Assembly: GCA_009917815.1 (NCBI GenBank)
Contig: RGER01000004.1
Span: forward strand, 1-34,404
DNA: 34,404 bases
Direction: 5' to 3'
Origin: Actinomycetota bacterium
Lineage (GTDB): Bacteria; Actinomycetota; Actinomycetes; Nanopelagicales; Nanopelagicaceae
Part shown: positions 1 to 9,718 of the stretch, one piece after another
Numbering within the stretch: the stretch's first letter is position 1
Layout: every line of letters starts with the position of its first letter
Made by a program: the position numbers and the translations under genes
The notes under the pieces: generated by a model
Database searches by the model: none
What the model was told of the DNA's origin: nothing
The model's input: only the letters and a program-made list of their open reading frames with translations

Positions 1-1
1 T

Positions 2-1855
2 TTTCCAGACAATGGTTCCCTCCGAGTAAATATCGGCCATCTACTCACTAAATTCTCATTTCGAGTTGATGCGATTGCAGGCGAGACAAACAGTGTAGTT
101 TCACAGATCTGGGGAAGTGATCTCTCTTCGATCCCCTCCATCGTAGATACGCCAACTGCGCAGGTTGCTCCCGGATCCCAGATCACCGCAACTCCCACAA
201 ATAGCGGCACCGTATTGACGTATCTACTGCCAGGAGTCGCGGCCACTCCCTTGCCACCGGCGCCCACCTTTACTCTGCGATGGAGTGGCACACGTTTCCT
301 TGACGGTCCAGCGGGGGTAGTGAACACCACCACCAACAAGTATCGCTATGGCCAAATACATATCACGACGGTCAAGACGAAAGATGGTCCCCGTCTTGAG
401 ATCACCAACGACGTGCGCCTACACGACGAGTATTTAAAGGGAATTGGCGAGATGCCCTCTTCGTGGCCAGCGGCTGCCTTACAAGCTCAGGTCATTGCTA
501 TTCGTTCGTATGCGCTTACGAAACAGGGTGTTTTTCGCACTGAGTGCGATTGCGATATCTATGGCTCCACAAAGGATCTCTCCTTCGTGGGATATAGCAA
601 AGAGATAGAAGTGGGTTGGGGAAGTAAGTGGGTTGATGCGGTGAATGCGACTGCGGCCGATGAGCAGAATGGATTAGCTGTCACACTTAAAGGCAGGCCC
701 GTTTCTACCTTTTTCTTTACCTCCTCTGGGGGGCATACACAGGATGTCATCGATGTATGGGGGAGCAATCTCACTTGGCTGCAATCAGTACCGGATCCTT
801 GGAGTTTGGATCTATCGCTCAACCCGGGTTATGCCACCTGGACTAAATCAAAAACCCAATCGGAGATGGCGAAAGCGTTTCTCTTGCCCGATGTCGCCTC
901 ATATGTCATTGAGACGAGAACTCGCGGCGGCGGTGTAAAGAGCATCACTGCGCTCTCTAGTACGGGAAAGAGCTCCAAACTCTCGGGAGAGGTTTTTCGG
1001 TCGCGACTAAATTTGCCTTCTACCTATATTCAACGTCCGGTGGTATCGCTTACCTCATCGGATGACACCTTGCTTTCCATTGCGGTAGGGAAGTTCAGTT
1101 TCCCCAACGCTAAGTTCGCAGTCTTGACCACCGTTGACACTGAAACAGTTGAGGCGATAACTGCGGCACCGCTAGCACAACAGCTCAAGGCGCCGCTCTA
1201 TATTTCCTCCGGAGCTGAATTTGACACTCGAGTTGCTACCGAATTAATCCGTCGCAAAATCAATCAGGTCTACGTAGTAGGAAGTGATTCACAATTCAGC
1301 CCTAGATATTTTCAGGATTTAAAGAAACGCAAGATTTCCATCATTCGCATGGGAGGCATCAATCGTTACGCAGTGGCAGAGTCTGTCGCCGGGGCCATGA
1401 AAGGCGCGCCTCTCGTGGTGAGTAATCAAGACGTTGCATCACTCATGCCGTTCGTGAGTGAACTTGCGAGTGCCGGCAGGCCAATACTCTGGACGGCTCC
1501 GGGAGTTCTTCCGCGCCAAACGGCTCGCGCTCTCGCGCGCGCCAAGCAAGAGCCTTCACTCATTGGAATCGCTGACCATTTCGAAGTGGCGCTACTAACG
1601 CAAATTCCACTCGAGTTCGAAGACCTCCGAGCACTTGATGAAGAAGGCTTGGCCGCAACGGTCGAGCAGGTAGCAGTATCGAATGGCAGAGTGGTTGTGA
1701 CCGGCGAGGTGAGTGTCGGATCATTTGGTCTCTTCGCGCCGCATACCTCTCTTGCCTTACTTCGAGATTATCTTGATGAACACCCAGCGAGCTTGATCAT
1801 CTGTGCAGTACGGTTAAGTGCATCTGAGGTGTCAGAAGTCCGGGCCCTTTCGTAA
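2..1855 (+). CDS. SpoIID/LytB-domain protein with C-terminal cell-wall-binding-repeat-2-like region (5' partial)
   Basis: SpoIID-like core 'DVRLHDEYLKGIGEMPSSWPAAALQAQVIAIRSYAL...FFTSSGGHTQ'; CWB2-like 'IIRMGGINRYAVAESV'. The frame is open back to base 2, so the TTG at 215 is not the true start. Confidence 0.85.
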   Translation, partial: FPDNGSLRVNIGHLLTKFSFRVDAIAGETNSVVSQIWGSDLSSIPSIVDTPTAQVAPGSQITATPTNSGTVLTYLLPGVAATPLPPAPTFTLRWSGTRFLDGPAGVVNTTTNKYRYGQIHITTVKTKDGPRLEITNDVRLHDEYLKGIGEMPSSWPAAALQAQVIAIRSYALTKQGVFRTECDCDIYGSTKDLSFVGYSKEIEVGWGSKWVDAVNATAADEQNGLAVTLKGRPVSTFFFTSSGGHTQDVIDVWGSNLTWLQSVPDPWSLDLSLNPGYATWTKSKTQSEMAKAFLLPDVASYVIETRTRGGGVKSITALSSTGKSSKLSGEVFRSRLNLPSTYIQRPVVSLTSSDDTLLSIAVGKFSFPNAKFAVLTTVDTETVEAITAAPLAQQLKAPLYISSGAEFDTRVATELIRRKINQVYVVGSDSQFSPRYFQDLKKRKISIIRMGGINRYAVAESVAGAMKGAPLVVSNQDVASLMPFVSELASAGRPILWTAPGVLPRQTARALARAKQEPSLIGIADHFEVALLTQIPLEFEDLRALDEEGLAATVEQVAVSNGRVVVTGEVSVGSFGLFAPHTSLALLRDYLDEHPASLIICAVRLSASEVSEVRALS

Positions 1856-1857
1856 CA

Positions 1858-2652
1858 CTATTGAAGTGTCACCGTGAGAGTAGACACTTTCTTTGCGCTC
1901 TTGCTCTTCACCCCGTACCTGTCCCACTCCACCTGATTCCATCTGAGTTGCGAAACTCCATACTCGTTGGCATGGGTCATGAACCAAAGGGCAACACGAG
2001 TTCTCTGCCAGGAAGTTATCTTGATGACCCTGCCCGAGTGGGTAGCTCTTATTTTTCCCCACTCTTCACTCGCTTGCGAGATGACATCTTCAGCCGGCGT
2101 ATGAACATGAGAACCAAATTTATGGAAACGACAGGCGATGAGTGTGGGGTCGTTGAGCGCTTGAGTGAGTGCAAGTGCTCGCCCTTCCCACTTTTCATAC
2201 GCGCTACCCGCGGCTGACCGCTGGACCTCTTGAGCTGCTTCGGCGAGCGGCATTTTCTCCCAACCCGGTATTGAGATCAATGCGCTATAAAAGCGGCTTG
2301 TTGCGCGGGCTGGATCCATAATCGATGCTCGATCGCCCCATCCTTGAGAGGGTCGTTGCTGGAAAATTCCGAGTGAGTCTCGATCGCCATAATCAAGATT
2401 ACGTAATTTTGATTCTTGTTGCGCTGCAGTAAAGGCCACCGAAATCGCTCGCTCAGGGATGCCTCGTCGATAGGCGACCGCCGCGATTGTTGCCGCATTC
2501 GCACTCTGCTCGCTGTCGAGAGAGAACTCTTCAGCTTCAGTGGTAATGGTGCAGCCCGGAAGTACTAACGCGTCATGTACGCGTGCGTATCCCCACTTAC
2601 CTAGCAAGCTAAGGAGTACGCCAGTAAGTACTAGGGCAAGAAGTTTGCGCAC
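1858..2652 (-). CDS. Membrane-anchored lysozyme/transglycosylase-like hypothetical protein
   Basis: N-terminal TM 'VRKLLALVLTGVLLSLLGKWG', then 'AFTAAQQESKLRNLDYGDRDSLGIFQQRPSQGWG'. GTG start at 2652 avoids overlap with dapD. Confidence 0.7.
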   Translation of the reverse strand: MRKLLALVLTGVLLSLLGKWGYARVHDALVLPGCTITTEAEEFSLDSEQSANAATIAAVAYRRGIPERAISVAFTAAQQESKLRNLDYGDRDSLGIFQQRPSQGWGDRASIMDPARATSRFYSALISIPGWEKMPLAEAAQEVQRSAAGSAYEKWEGRALALTQALNDPTLIACRFHKFGSHVHTPAEDVISQASEEWGKIRATHSGRVIKITSWQRTRVALWFMTHANEYGVSQLRWNQVEWDRYGVKSKSAKKVSTLTVTLQ

Positions 2653-2654
2653 TT

Positions 2655-3584
2655 TCAATCGTTGCTGTGAAGCACCGAATTGAGACCGCCCCAATTTCCG
2701 CTGCGGGGCAATGCTTCGAGTGAGCCATCAGTCGAATTCCGACGGAAGAGCATTCCGCGCGCTCCAGAGAGTTCACGGGCTTTCACCACAGTGCCATCGG
2801 GTAGACGGATCTTGGAAGCCGCTGTGACATAAGCGCCGGCTTCTACGATGCATTCATCGCCCAAAGAGATTCCGATTCCTGCGTTAGCTCCGATCAACGA
2901 ACCCTTTCCGACGGAAATAACCTCTTTCCCGCCGCCACTGAGAGTTCCCATGATCGAGGCGCCGCCGCCGATATCGCTGCCATCTCCCACTACGACGCCT
3001 GCTGAGATTCGACCCTCCACCATTGAAGCGCCCAGAGTGCCGGCATTGAAATTCACAAAACCCTCGTGCATGACGGTCGTACCACTAGCAAGGTGTGCAC
3101 CGAGTCGGACACGGTCCGCATCTGCGATACGTACTCCGCTCGGGATCACGTAATCGACCATGCGAGGAAATTTATCGACACCGTAGACATGCAGAGAGCC
3201 GCGGGCTTTGAGCGCCAGGCGTACCTCGTCGAAATCATCTACCGCGCAGGGACCGGCAGAGGTCCAGACCACATTCGGCAAGAGACCAAATATGCCGTCG
3301 AGATTAATACTGTGCGGGGCTACCAGCCGATGTGAGAGGAGGTGTAAACGTAGGTAGACATCAGCGACATCGGTGGGCGGTGCTTGAAGATCGATATCGC
3401 ACGTAACGAGTTCGGTAGCGACGCGCCGTTGCTCGTCGTGGGCCACCAGCGGAGCCAGGGTGACGGGGAGGAGTTCTCCTAGCGAAGGTGCCGGGAAGAA
3501 AACGTCCAGGATCTTGCCGCTGACATGGCGAGTGGCCAGGCCGGTGGCCCGTGCCCGCGAGTGGGTGCTAGATGTGCTGCTCAT
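2655..3584 (-). CDS. dapD: 2,3,4,5-tetrahydropyridine-2,6-dicarboxylate N-succinyltransferase
   Basis: Hexapeptide-repeat acyltransferase '[44 protein letters not shown]' as in actinobacterial DapD; divergent from dapE. Start 3584 chosen from the leaderless -10. Confidence 0.92.
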   Translation of the reverse strand: MSSTSSTHSRARATGLATRHVSGKILDVFFPAPSLGELLPVTLAPLVAHDEQRRVATELVTCDIDLQAPPTDVADVYLRLHLLSHRLVAPHSINLDGIFGLLPNVVWTSAGPCAVDDFDEVRLALKARGSLHVYGVDKFPRMVDYVIPSGVRIADADRVRLGAHLASGTTVMHEGFVNFNAGTLGASMVEGRISAGVVVGDGSDIGGGASIMGTLSGGGKEVISVGKGSLIGANAGIGISLGDECIVEAGAYVTAASKIRLPDGTVVKARELSGARGMLFRRNSTDGSLEALPRSGNWGGLNSVLHSND

Positions 3585-3602
3585 GTCCGATACCGTACCC
3601 GT

Positions 3603-4658
3603 GTGCTCGATCTTCATGCGGATTTAGCCGACCTCACGGCGGCGTTAATTGATATTCCTAGCGTTTCCGGCGAGGAAGCGGCCCTGGCTGACGCCATCGA
3701 GGAGGCCTTGCGCGCGCAAGCCCCCCACCTCGCCATCGCTCGCGACGGCAATTCCCTCATCGCCCGTACTGAACTCGGCCTCCCTTCGCGTGTTGTGTTG
3801 GCTGGTCATATCGACACGGTACCGATCGCAGATAACCTGCCCAGCACTGTCGAAGGTGAGCGCCTCTACGGGTGCGGCGCCACTGATATGAAGAGCGGCG
3901 TAGCGATCCAGCTCCACCTTGCTGTCACTCTTACGGACCCACGAGCGGATCTGACTTTCTTCTTCTATGAATGTGAAGAGGTTGAAGCGGCCAGGAATGG
4001 ACTTGCGCGCATCGCAGTGAACTCGCCGGAGCAACTTGCAGCCGATTTTGCCATTCTGTTGGAGCCCACCAATGGAGTAGTAGAAGGTGGATGCCAGGGA
4101 ACCATGCGAGCCGAAGTGACCGTGCGTGGAGTTCGGGCGCATTCGGCGCGCGCATGGCTCGGAGAAAATGCGATCCATGAAGCACATGAAATTCTCACTG
4201 CGCTGGCTGAATACGAAGCTGAGCGCGTGATCGTTGATGGACTTGAATACCGTGAAGGATTACAAGCAGTGGCCATCAAGGGCGGCGTTGCTGGAAATGT
4301 GATTCCAGATGAACTTGTGGTGGCCGTTAATTATCGATTCGCCCCGTCTAAGAGTGAGGCAGATGCGGAACGATTCCTTCGCCGCTTCTTTGATGGATAC
4401 GCGCTCACCATTGTTGATCGCGCACCGGGCGCACTCCCGGGACTCAATGTTCCGATCGCGCAAGATTTTATTGCTGCTGTGGGTGAACCTCCAGCTCCAA
4501 AATTTGGTTGGACAGATGTTGCTCGCTTTTCGGCGCTCGGTATTCCCGCGGTGAATTACGGCCCGGGAAATCCAGCGCTTGCCCACACCGAAGACGAGAA
4601 TGTAGATATCTCGCTTATCTATGAAGGCGCTTCTACGCTCTTGAAATGGCTCTCATGA
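3603..4658 (+). CDS. dapE: Succinyl-diaminopimelate desuccinylase
   Basis: M20 peptidase motifs '[15 protein letters not shown]', '[10 protein letters not shown]', 'YECEEVEA', 'FGWTDVARF'; next to dapD. Confidence 0.93.
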   Translation: MLDLHADLADLTAALIDIPSVSGEEAALADAIEEALRAQAPHLAIARDGNSLIARTELGLPSRVVLAGHIDTVPIADNLPSTVEGERLYGCGATDMKSGVAIQLHLAVTLTDPRADLTFFFYECEEVEAARNGLARIAVNSPEQLAADFAILLEPTNGVVEGGCQGTMRAEVTVRGVRAHSARAWLGENAIHEAHEILTALAEYEAERVIVDGLEYREGLQAVAIKGGVAGNVIPDELVVAVNYRFAPSKSEADAERFLRRFFDGYALTIVDRAPGALPGLNVPIAQDFIAAVGEPPAPKFGWTDVARFSALGIPAVNYGPGNPALAHTEDENVDISLIYEGASTLLKWLS

Positions 4659-5203
4659 CCGAGATCAAAGTATGTGTCTACTGTTCCTCTTCGCTCGACA
4701 TCGACGAGAAATATATTGAATTAGCAAGCAATGTAGGTAAAGGAATTGCCGAACGTGGCTGGAGGCTTGTCTCTGGTGGCGGAAATATTTCAATGATGGG
4801 TGCTGTTGCTCAAGGCGCTCGCGCTGCGGGTGGACACACGCTTGGGATCATTCCGCAAGCATTGATGGAAAGAGAAGTGGGTGATACTGAGGCCGACGAA
4901 TTGATCATCGTCGACGATATGAGAGTGCGCAAGGGGCTCATGGAATCGCATTCAAACGCTTTTCTGGCGTTACCTGGAGGAATCGGAACGCTTGAAGAGC
5001 TCTTTGAAATTTGGGTGGGTAGGTATCTCTCGTTCCACTCTCATCCAGTCGTAGTGCTTGACCCTTATGACGATTTTGCGTTCTTGCACAATCAAATTGA
5101 TCACCTGGCAAAGAAAGGTTTCATCAAGTCTGGTCAGCGGGAAATCCTTAGATGGACAAAATCGGTAGATGAGGCTCTAGATGCGTGCGAGAGTGATTCT
5201 TAG
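4646..5203 (+). CDS. LOG family protein (TIGR00730-type)
   Basis: 'VSGGGNISMMGAVAQGA' and 'LPGGIGTLEELFEIW'. Confidence 0.9.
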   Translation: MALMTEIKVCVYCSSSLDIDEKYIELASNVGKGIAERGWRLVSGGGNISMMGAVAQGARAAGGHTLGIIPQALMEREVGDTEADELIIVDDMRVRKGLMESHSNAFLALPGGIGTLEELFEIWVGRYLSFHSHPVVVLDPYDDFAFLHNQIDHLAKKGFIKSGQREILRWTKSVDEALDACESDS

Positions 5204-5205
5204 AA

Positions 5206-5787
5206 ATGTGGGGATTAAGCACGGGCGAATGGGTTATGGGCGGAGTGCTGATACTTGTTGCACTTCTCTGGGTCTGCACGGCGCCGCGCGCTCTAGGATT
5301 TAAGTCTCCACCTCCAATAACTCGCGAAATTGAAATTGTGATTGATATTGATGCCCCTCCTGCCCGCGTGTGGGATGCCATTGTTGACTGGGAGGGACAG
5401 AGCGAGTGGATGGCACTCACACAAGTGTGGGTTGAGCCGGGTGCGCTTCGCGCTGGTGTCGGTGCGCGCATTGAAGCATTCACCGGGTTGCGGGCGCGAA
5501 AAGCATCGGCAGAGGGACTCCCACTCTTCGGCTTTCTCGACACCATGACGGTGACTCGATGGGAGGCCCCTACTCGATGCGACGTTCTCCATACAGGCAG
5601 CGTTGTAAAAGGAACCGGGACATTCATCGTGGAGCCACGGGGAGAGGCCTCTCGCTTTCGCTGGAGTGAAGTCGTTGAAGTGCCCTTCGGATATCTGGGA
5701 GCCCTGCTCTGGCCCTTTGCCCGCGTGGGTTTACTGGGCAGTGTGAAATTCTCATTAAAGGCTTTGGCTCGTTCCCTCCAAAGTTGA
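5206..5787 (+). CDS. SRPBCC / polyketide cyclase-like protein
   Basis: N-terminal TM, then 'IEIVIDIDAPPARVWDAIVDWEGQSEWMALTQVW'. Confidence 0.8.
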   Translation: MWGLSTGEWVMGGVLILVALLWVCTAPRALGFKSPPPITREIEIVIDIDAPPARVWDAIVDWEGQSEWMALTQVWVEPGALRAGVGARIEAFTGLRARKASAEGLPLFGFLDTMTVTRWEAPTRCDVLHTGSVVKGTGTFIVEPRGEASRFRWSEVVEVPFGYLGALLWPFARVGLLGSVKFSLKALARSLQS

Positions 5788-5789
5788 CC

Positions 5790-5830
5790 CATTCACGCTC
5801 TCCAGCCCGGTACCGTCAGAGGCGTGAATG
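5790..5830. promoter_or_regulatory. Inverted repeat CATTCACGC-N23-GCGTGAATG around a leaderless promoter (-10 TACCGT at 5811-5816)
   Basis: Perfect 9-bp arms at 5790-5798 and 5822-5830. TACCGT is followed by 7 nt and then GTG 5824. Confidence 0.6.
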
Positions 5831-6051
5831 AGCACAACTCCCTGGGTCCGCTCCTTGGCGCCCCCGAATTGCTCGCTCGCCTGCCCCAAGAGGAGCAGAT
5901 TCTGATCACCTTGCATTACGTGAAGGGGCGCAGCCCGGAGGAGATTGCCGCCCTGCTGGGCGTGCCTACTCGCTCAGTAGAGGTCATTTTGCGCCAAGGG
6001 CGCGCTCGATTGCTCGGTTTTTTGGGGATCTCGGAGGAGTTTGAAGGGTAA
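5824..6051 (+). CDS. Small orphan sigma-70 region 4 (HTH) protein
   Basis: 75 aa; 'LARLPQEEQILITLHYVKGRSPEEIAALLGVPTRSVEVILRQGRARLLGFL' resembles ECF region 4. No region 2. Confidence 0.75.
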   Translation: MNEHNSLGPLLGAPELLARLPQEEQILITLHYVKGRSPEEIAALLGVPTRSVEVILRQGRARLLGFLGISEEFEG

Positions 6052-6163
6052 GAAACGGCTCGGAGCTGCCGATTCAAGCGTGGAAACGAGCGGATTTTGG
6101 TCTCCGGGCGCCCCCTCTGGGATACTTATGAGAGGGAAAAACCCCAACCCCGAGGAGTGATGT

Positions 6164-6343
6164 ATGGCCGCCATGAAGCCGCGGACTGGAAACGGTCCGA
6201 TGGAAGTCACCAAAGAGGGTCGCGGATTGGTGATGCGAGTTCCACTCGAAGGCGGCGGCCGCCTAGTCGTTGAACTCAATGGCGCAGAAGCCCAAGAATT
6301 GGGCGATGCCTTACACGCAGCAGTTCTTCTCGTTAAGAAGTAG
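6164..6343 (+). CDS. DUF3117 family protein
   Basis: My translation: MAAMKPRTGNGPMEVTKEGRGLVMRVPLEGGGRLVVELNGAEAQELGDALHAAVLLVKK (59 aa). SD 'GAGGAG' upstream. Not in the ORF track (too short). Confidence 0.92.
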   Translation: MAAMKPRTGNGPMEVTKEGRGLVMRVPLEGGGRLVVELNGAEAQELGDALHAAVLLVKK

Positions 6344-6346
6344 GCC

Positions 6347-7792
6347 ATGCCGCCACGGCTGGTAATTGGCGCCTCGCGCACCACCGAAACACGGATCCTC
6401 GCCGTTCGCGCAGATGATCTAGATTCACATCTCGCTTCCTATGTTCTTGATCGCGACCTTGCGGTCGATCTTCCTACCTTCACGGGTGGAGCCGGCGAGG
6501 TCGGTGAACTCTCAGCAACCACTTCGGCTACATCAGGTTCAGGGGTGCGCTGTCGATTAATCCTTGTGGGGCTCGGATCGGCCAGGCCAGCAGAGGTGCG
6601 CAAAGCCGGAGCAGCGGCAGGTCGTCGTGTACGCGGTAAAGAGAGCCGCATCTCGGTCCACATTGGTTTAGCTCATGCGAGTGCATTCCTCACCTCGCTC
6701 TCTCTAGCAACATATGCGTTTAATGAGGTGAAGTCTCTCTCCGAAGGCATTAAACAATTAGAGAGAATTGAAATTGATACAAAAGTAAAGTGGAGTAAAT
6801 TAGCGCACACTCAATCGGTCATCGACGGTATTTTTCTAGCCCGAGATTTGGTTCACACTCCAGCAAATATCAAGAGCCCTGCGTGGATGGCTGCGCAATC
6901 GGTCTTGGTTGCCGAGGCTCATGGTCTAGGCAGTCGCGTTCGCGAAGAGCGTGAACTTGAGAAAGAAGGCTTCGGCGGAATTCTCGCTGTCGGAAAATCT
7001 TCGCGCGACCGTGGTCCTCGCTTTATTGAATTAACCTATGCCCCACGCGGAAGCGCAAAGTGGCCCCACGTAGTTCTCATAGGCAAAGGAATCGTTTTCG
7101 ATACCGGCGGTATTTCGCTTAAACGTCCGTACGACATCATGATTCCTATGAAGAGCGATATGGCTGGAGTGGCAGGCATTATCGGCACTATGTCGACCCT
7201 TTCGGTCATTAAACCTAAGGTCCGTGTGACGGCACTCCTTGCTTGTGCCGAAAACACCATCTCCGGCACTGCTCAGCGACCTTCCGATGTCATTACTCAC
7301 TTTGGTGGAAGCACGGTAGAGGTAAAGGATACGGATGCTGAAGGCAGGCTGGTCTTGGCGGATGCGCTTGCGTACTCCGCGACTGTGTTGAAACCAGACG
7401 TGGTGATCGACATGGCAACGTTAACTGGAGCAGCTACCTTGGGATTAGGTCGACAATATGCCGCCCTTTACTCCAATAATGATGAGCTCGCACTCGAGCT
7501 GGAAGAAGCCGGGCTGGCCTCTGGCGACCGTGCTTGGCGGATGCCATTAGTAGATGATTACCGTGAATCGATTCGTAGTGATATTGCAGATTTAAGTAAT
7601 ACCTCTTCCGGAGGCGTAGGAGCTGGCTCCATCACCGCTGCACTTTTTCTGCAGCATTTTGTGGGCGATTATCGCTGGGCTCACCTAGATATCGCAGGCA
7701 GCGGCAGGTCCGAAGTGGATGCTGGGGAAAATATCAAGGGCGGTACTGGCTATGGAGTTCGAATCCTCACCGAATGGTTGGCTAAACAATGA
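6347..7792 (+). CDS. pepA: Leucyl aminopeptidase (M17)
   Basis: 'IGKGIVFDTGGISLKRPYDIMIPMKSDMAG' and 'VKDTDAEGRLVLADAL'. Confidence 0.95.
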   Translation: MPPRLVIGASRTTETRILAVRADDLDSHLASYVLDRDLAVDLPTFTGGAGEVGELSATTSATSGSGVRCRLILVGLGSARPAEVRKAGAAAGRRVRGKESRISVHIGLAHASAFLTSLSLATYAFNEVKSLSEGIKQLERIEIDTKVKWSKLAHTQSVIDGIFLARDLVHTPANIKSPAWMAAQSVLVAEAHGLGSRVREERELEKEGFGGILAVGKSSRDRGPRFIELTYAPRGSAKWPHVVLIGKGIVFDTGGISLKRPYDIMIPMKSDMAGVAGIIGTMSTLSVIKPKVRVTALLACAENTISGTAQRPSDVITHFGGSTVEVKDTDAEGRLVLADALAYSATVLKPDVVIDMATLTGAATLGLGRQYAALYSNNDELALELEEAGLASGDRAWRMPLVDDYRESIRSDIADLSNTSSGGVGAGSITAALFLQHFVGDYRWAHLDIAGSGRSEVDAGENIKGGTGYGVRILTEWLAKQ

Positions 7793-8406
7793 ATAGTGTG
7801 AATGCTTTCATCGAAAATTTCCGAAGTGAAGATGAGGCATTGATCGCAGCGCGGGCCCGCGCGCTAGAAGTGGGTAGCAACGAGCCGAGCGCAGCAGTGG
7901 GTGCGCTCTCTGCATTTTTTGCCGAGTTGATTGATGCCAGAAATGTAGTCGAAGCTCGCACGGGAGTCGGCGTAACAGCGTTATGGCTGCTTCGCGGTTT
8001 AGATAAAGATGCTGTGCTCACAAGCATCGACGCGGAGGCCGAACATATTCGGCTAGCTCGCGAATCTCTCTCTCAATACCCTGCCACACAAATCCGATTG
8101 ATCTCTGGTGAGCCGCTGGAACTCCTCGGAAGATTGACCGACGGGGCCTATGACATGGTCTCCCTCCGGCTTGATGCGCGTGATTTGGCGGTGGCGATCG
8201 AAGAGTCTCATCGCCTTCTCCGAGCAGGTGGCATCCTCTTCATTTCAAACGCTTTGGGTGAGGGCAAGGTTCCCGATCCGGCCCAGCGCGATGAGGTGAC
8301 GATCGCTATTCGAGAGGCGGGACGCCACCTAAAGAGCGATGATGAACGCTGGCGTACCACGCTCATCCCGGTGGGCGATGGCGTGCTGGTGGCATTCCGC
8401 CTCTAA
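7789..8406 (+). CDS. O-methyltransferase-like protein
   Basis: Similar in layout to actinobacterial O-methyltransferases beside sigE/htrA: 'RNVVEARTGVGVTALWLLRGLDKDAVLTSIDAEAEHIRLARE'. Confidence 0.82.
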   Translation: MNSVNAFIENFRSEDEALIAARARALEVGSNEPSAAVGALSAFFAELIDARNVVEARTGVGVTALWLLRGLDKDAVLTSIDAEAEHIRLARESLSQYPATQIRLISGEPLELLGRLTDGAYDMVSLRLDARDLAVAIEESHRLLRAGGILFISNALGEGKVPDPAQRDEVTIAIREAGRHLKSDDERWRTTLIPVGDGVLVAFRL

Positions 8407-8503
8407 TACCCAGGGAGTTTTCAGACTTACTTCAGCAAGATCCAAAGCGAGTGCGCGATAGTCGCGATATTGGGCATAGATTGAGAAGCGAAATGGGGGA
8501 GTG

Positions 8504-9712
8504 ATGAATCAAGGACCAGGAGAAGAACTTCCGTGGTGGAGTCAACCTGTCGCCACATCATTCACCTCAGCAATGCCAGCAACTCCGCTGCCTGCGACCA
8601 AGCCACAATTTCCTATTCGTCTTGCACTCGCGATGACGCTCGTGGCGGGAGTGCTTGGCGGCGGCATTGGATACTTCGCAGCAAGCTACTCCGATGCTCG
8701 ATCTACACCCGATGTTCGCGCGCAATTTGCAAATTCCGCTGACGGGCAGGCGCTTACAACCTCTACCGCCGCGATTGAACGTGCCCCCGGATCAATAGCT
8801 GGAATCGCCGCTCGAGTCCTGCCCTCGGTAGTTTCGATTTCGACTACGTCTAACGCTGGCTCCGGGACAGGATCTGGATTTGTTATCCGTTCCGATGGGT
8901 ACATTCTCACGAATAATCACGTGGTAAATGATGCCGCAGATGGTGCAGGAAAAATCACTGTCCAATTTAACGGCGGGAAGAGCGTCGCCGCAGAAATTGT
9001 CGGTCGAGATAGCACGTATGACCTTGCGGTCATCAAAGTAAATATGAAGAATCTCAAGGCGCTCGTGCTCGGCGATAGCGACAAGGTTGTAGTGGGTGAT
9101 TCTGTTATTGCCATCGGATCCCCGCTCGGTCTCACCGGAACGGTAACTACCGGAGTGGTGAGCGCCAAAGATCGTCCTGTAAGTACCGGCGGTGGCCTGG
9201 ACGCACAAAATTCGTTTATCAATGCGATTCAAACGGATGCTGCTATCAATCCTGGAAATTCTGGTGGTCCGCTTGTAGATGCAACTGGCGCTGTTATTGG
9301 TATCAACTCAGCTATTGCGTCAATGAGTTCTTCTAGCGGGCAATCTGGATCGATTGGTTTGGGTTTTGCTATTCCCATTAATCAAGCAAAGCGAACTGCC
9401 GAGCAATTAATCGCGACCGGAAAATCTTCGCACCCCATTTTGGGAGTCTCGCTCGATCTGCAATTCGCTGGGCCTGGTGCGCGTATCTCTAATGTTCCAG
9501 GGGCAGTGGTTGCTTCGGGACCAGCCGATAACGCAGGTCTCATTTCGGGGGATCTCATCGTCTCCATCGACGGAAGAAGCATTTCAAATGCCGAGGAGCT
9601 CATTGTCGCTATTCGCTCGCATGCTCCTGGTGACAAAGTAAAGATTGCTTACTCGCGCGCGAAGAAAATCACCGAAGTTACCGTTACTTTGGTCGCGGCG
9701 CCGGAGAATTAA
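8504..9712 (+). CDS. htrA: HtrA/DegP-like trypsin-like serine protease with PDZ domain
   Basis: TM anchor; catalytic triad contexts 'TNNHVVN', 'DSTYDLAVIKV', 'AAINPGNSGGPLVD'; C-terminal PDZ. Confidence 0.93.
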   Translation: MNQGPGEELPWWSQPVATSFTSAMPATPLPATKPQFPIRLALAMTLVAGVLGGGIGYFAASYSDARSTPDVRAQFANSADGQALTTSTAAIERAPGSIAGIAARVLPSVVSISTTSNAGSGTGSGFVIRSDGYILTNNHVVNDAADGAGKITVQFNGGKSVAAEIVGRDSTYDLAVIKVNMKNLKALVLGDSDKVVVGDSVIAIGSPLGLTGTVTTGVVSAKDRPVSTGGGLDAQNSFINAIQTDAAINPGNSGGPLVDATGAVIGINSAIASMSSSSGQSGSIGLGFAIPINQAKRTAEQLIATGKSSHPILGVSLDLQFAGPGARISNVPGAVVASGPADNAGLISGDLIVSIDGRSISNAEELIVAIRSHAPGDKVKIAYSRAKKITEVTVTLVAAPEN

Positions 9713-9718
9713 GTCGCC

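Noticed and set aside
3645-4187. 180-aa minus-strand ORF over dapE
   Set aside because: Antisense to dapE; no recognisable motif.
5148-5792. 214-aa minus-strand ORF over the SRPBCC gene
   Set aside because: Low-complexity Ser/Pro/Arg/Thr composition typical of antisense frames; the opposite CDS is convincing.
5790-5830. Inverted repeat as an intrinsic terminator for the SRPBCC gene
   Set aside because: 23-nt loop, no T-tract, and the right arm includes the next start codon; a regulatory role is more likely.
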